From assembly GCF_000315625.1 (NCBI RefSeq), contig NW_005434613.1, positions 193,751-257,750 of the forward strand: DNA of 64,000 nucleotides, read 5' to 3'. Position 1 is the first letter of the stretch, and each line of letters begins with the position of its first letter. The notes below the pieces were generated by a model. That model was not told the DNA's origin, did not search any database, and saw only the letters and a list, made by a program, of their open reading frames with translations. This stretch comes from Guillardia theta CCMP2712 (taxonomy: Eukaryota > Cryptophyceae > Pyrenomonadales > Geminigeraceae). Positions 63,775 through 64,000 of the stretch are shown here, piece by piece. Made by a program: the position numbers and the translations under genes.

Positions 63775-64000
63775 ATGAAGCTCTTCAAGTTGTCAGCGTT
63801 CTCTATTCTTTTCTTGCTCATGGTGTGTACAAACGCCATGGTAGTTAGCGGAACAGGCATGGGCCTGTACTCCTCAACAGAGGTACCTCGGATGGCGGAT
63901 GTGAATTCACCTTCAGTAACCGGAGCGAAGCTGGATAACAGGCATGCTAGCATCAACATGTTGTTTGGCATGGGGGCTTACTCTGAGAGCAGATCGCCTA
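63775..64000 (+). CDS. signal-peptide protein, cut by the window edge
   Basis: The open frame from Met at 63775 runs off the window without a stop. It begins 'MKLFKLSAFSILFLLMVC' and continues 'TNAMVVSGTGMGLYSSTEVP', a good signal peptide with cleavage near TNA or VSG, then 'DVNSPSVTGAKLDNRHASIN'. No aromatic residue follows the likely cleavage site, so secretion or the periplastidial space is as likely as the plastid. No family recognised from 75 residues. Confidence 0.5.
   Translation, partial: MKLFKLSAFSILFLLMVCTNAMVVSGTGMGLYSSTEVPRMADVNSPSVTGAKLDNRHASINMLFGMGAYSESRSP

Overview
The window looks like nuclear DNA of a microalga with a complex, secondary red plastid. A cryptophyte such as Guillardia theta fits best (inference, about 70% confident). 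Reasons: spliceosomal introns are abundant, many only 45-110 nt with GT-AG ends and one apparent GC-AG. Two genes start with a signal peptide followed by a Phe-led transit-like stretch, the plastid import signature of red-lineage complex plastids. A plant-type organellar DNA polymerase, a CCA1/REVEILLE-type MYB family and a signal-peptide protein with two starch-binding domains are also present. Simple polypyrimidine/polypurine tracts, mostly (CCT)n/(AGG)n, fill introns and intergenic DNA.

Layout. 0.3-2.0 kb: SLC38/AAAP-like amino-acid transporter (-). 2.9-5.6 kb: fucosyltransferase-fold glycosyltransferase with an extra C-terminal region (-), head to head with 6.0-7.9 kb: photolyase/cryptochrome ending in a ubiquitin-like domain (+). 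8.0-8.9 kb: plastid-type DNL zinc-finger HSP70 escort protein (-). 9.9-12.4 kb: F-box/LRR-like protein (+). 14.1-20.0 kb: plant-type organellar DNA polymerase with about 18 exons (+). 20.7-26.3 kb: about 1170-residue tandem CBM48 protein (-). 28.0-30.5 kb: DUF4258-like plus ankyrin protein or protein pair (-). 31.6-33.4 kb: FkbM methyltransferase (+). 33.8-36.0 kb: RCC1-repeat protein (-). 36.7-37.4 kb: small unknown protein (+). 37.7-38.3 kb: unresolved exons (-). 38.6-40.0 kb: GOST/TMEM87-like seven-helix protein (-). 41.8-43.1 kb: small plastid-targeted unknown (+).

43.3-50.7 kb is a young segmental duplication carrying four intact MYB genes plus a truncated fifth copy, all on the minus strand. 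They are arranged as a duplicated two-gene unit, with a spacer of about 0.47 kb inverted between the two units. 52.8-57.0 kb holds the most striking gene: a CHAT caspase-like domain fused to a SAM domain and an SF1 helicase-type NTPase, an architecture that recalls NLR-like or prokaryotic defence proteins. It is followed at 57.3-58.5 kb by a dead PIF/Harbinger transposon with terminal inverted repeats and a TTA target duplication, and by twin 21-bp hairpins. 59.3-60.1 kb has a Cys/His-rich zinc-binding protein (-). The rest is G-rich, gene-poor DNA, with a signal-peptide gene running off the right edge.

There is no operon-like organisation. Several genes could serve the plastid or the compartment around it (escort protein, CBM48 protein, small Phe-led protein, possibly the DNA polymerase). 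Exon joins were worked out by eye from splice sites, phase and family conservation. Those with coordinates are consistent in phase unless stated.
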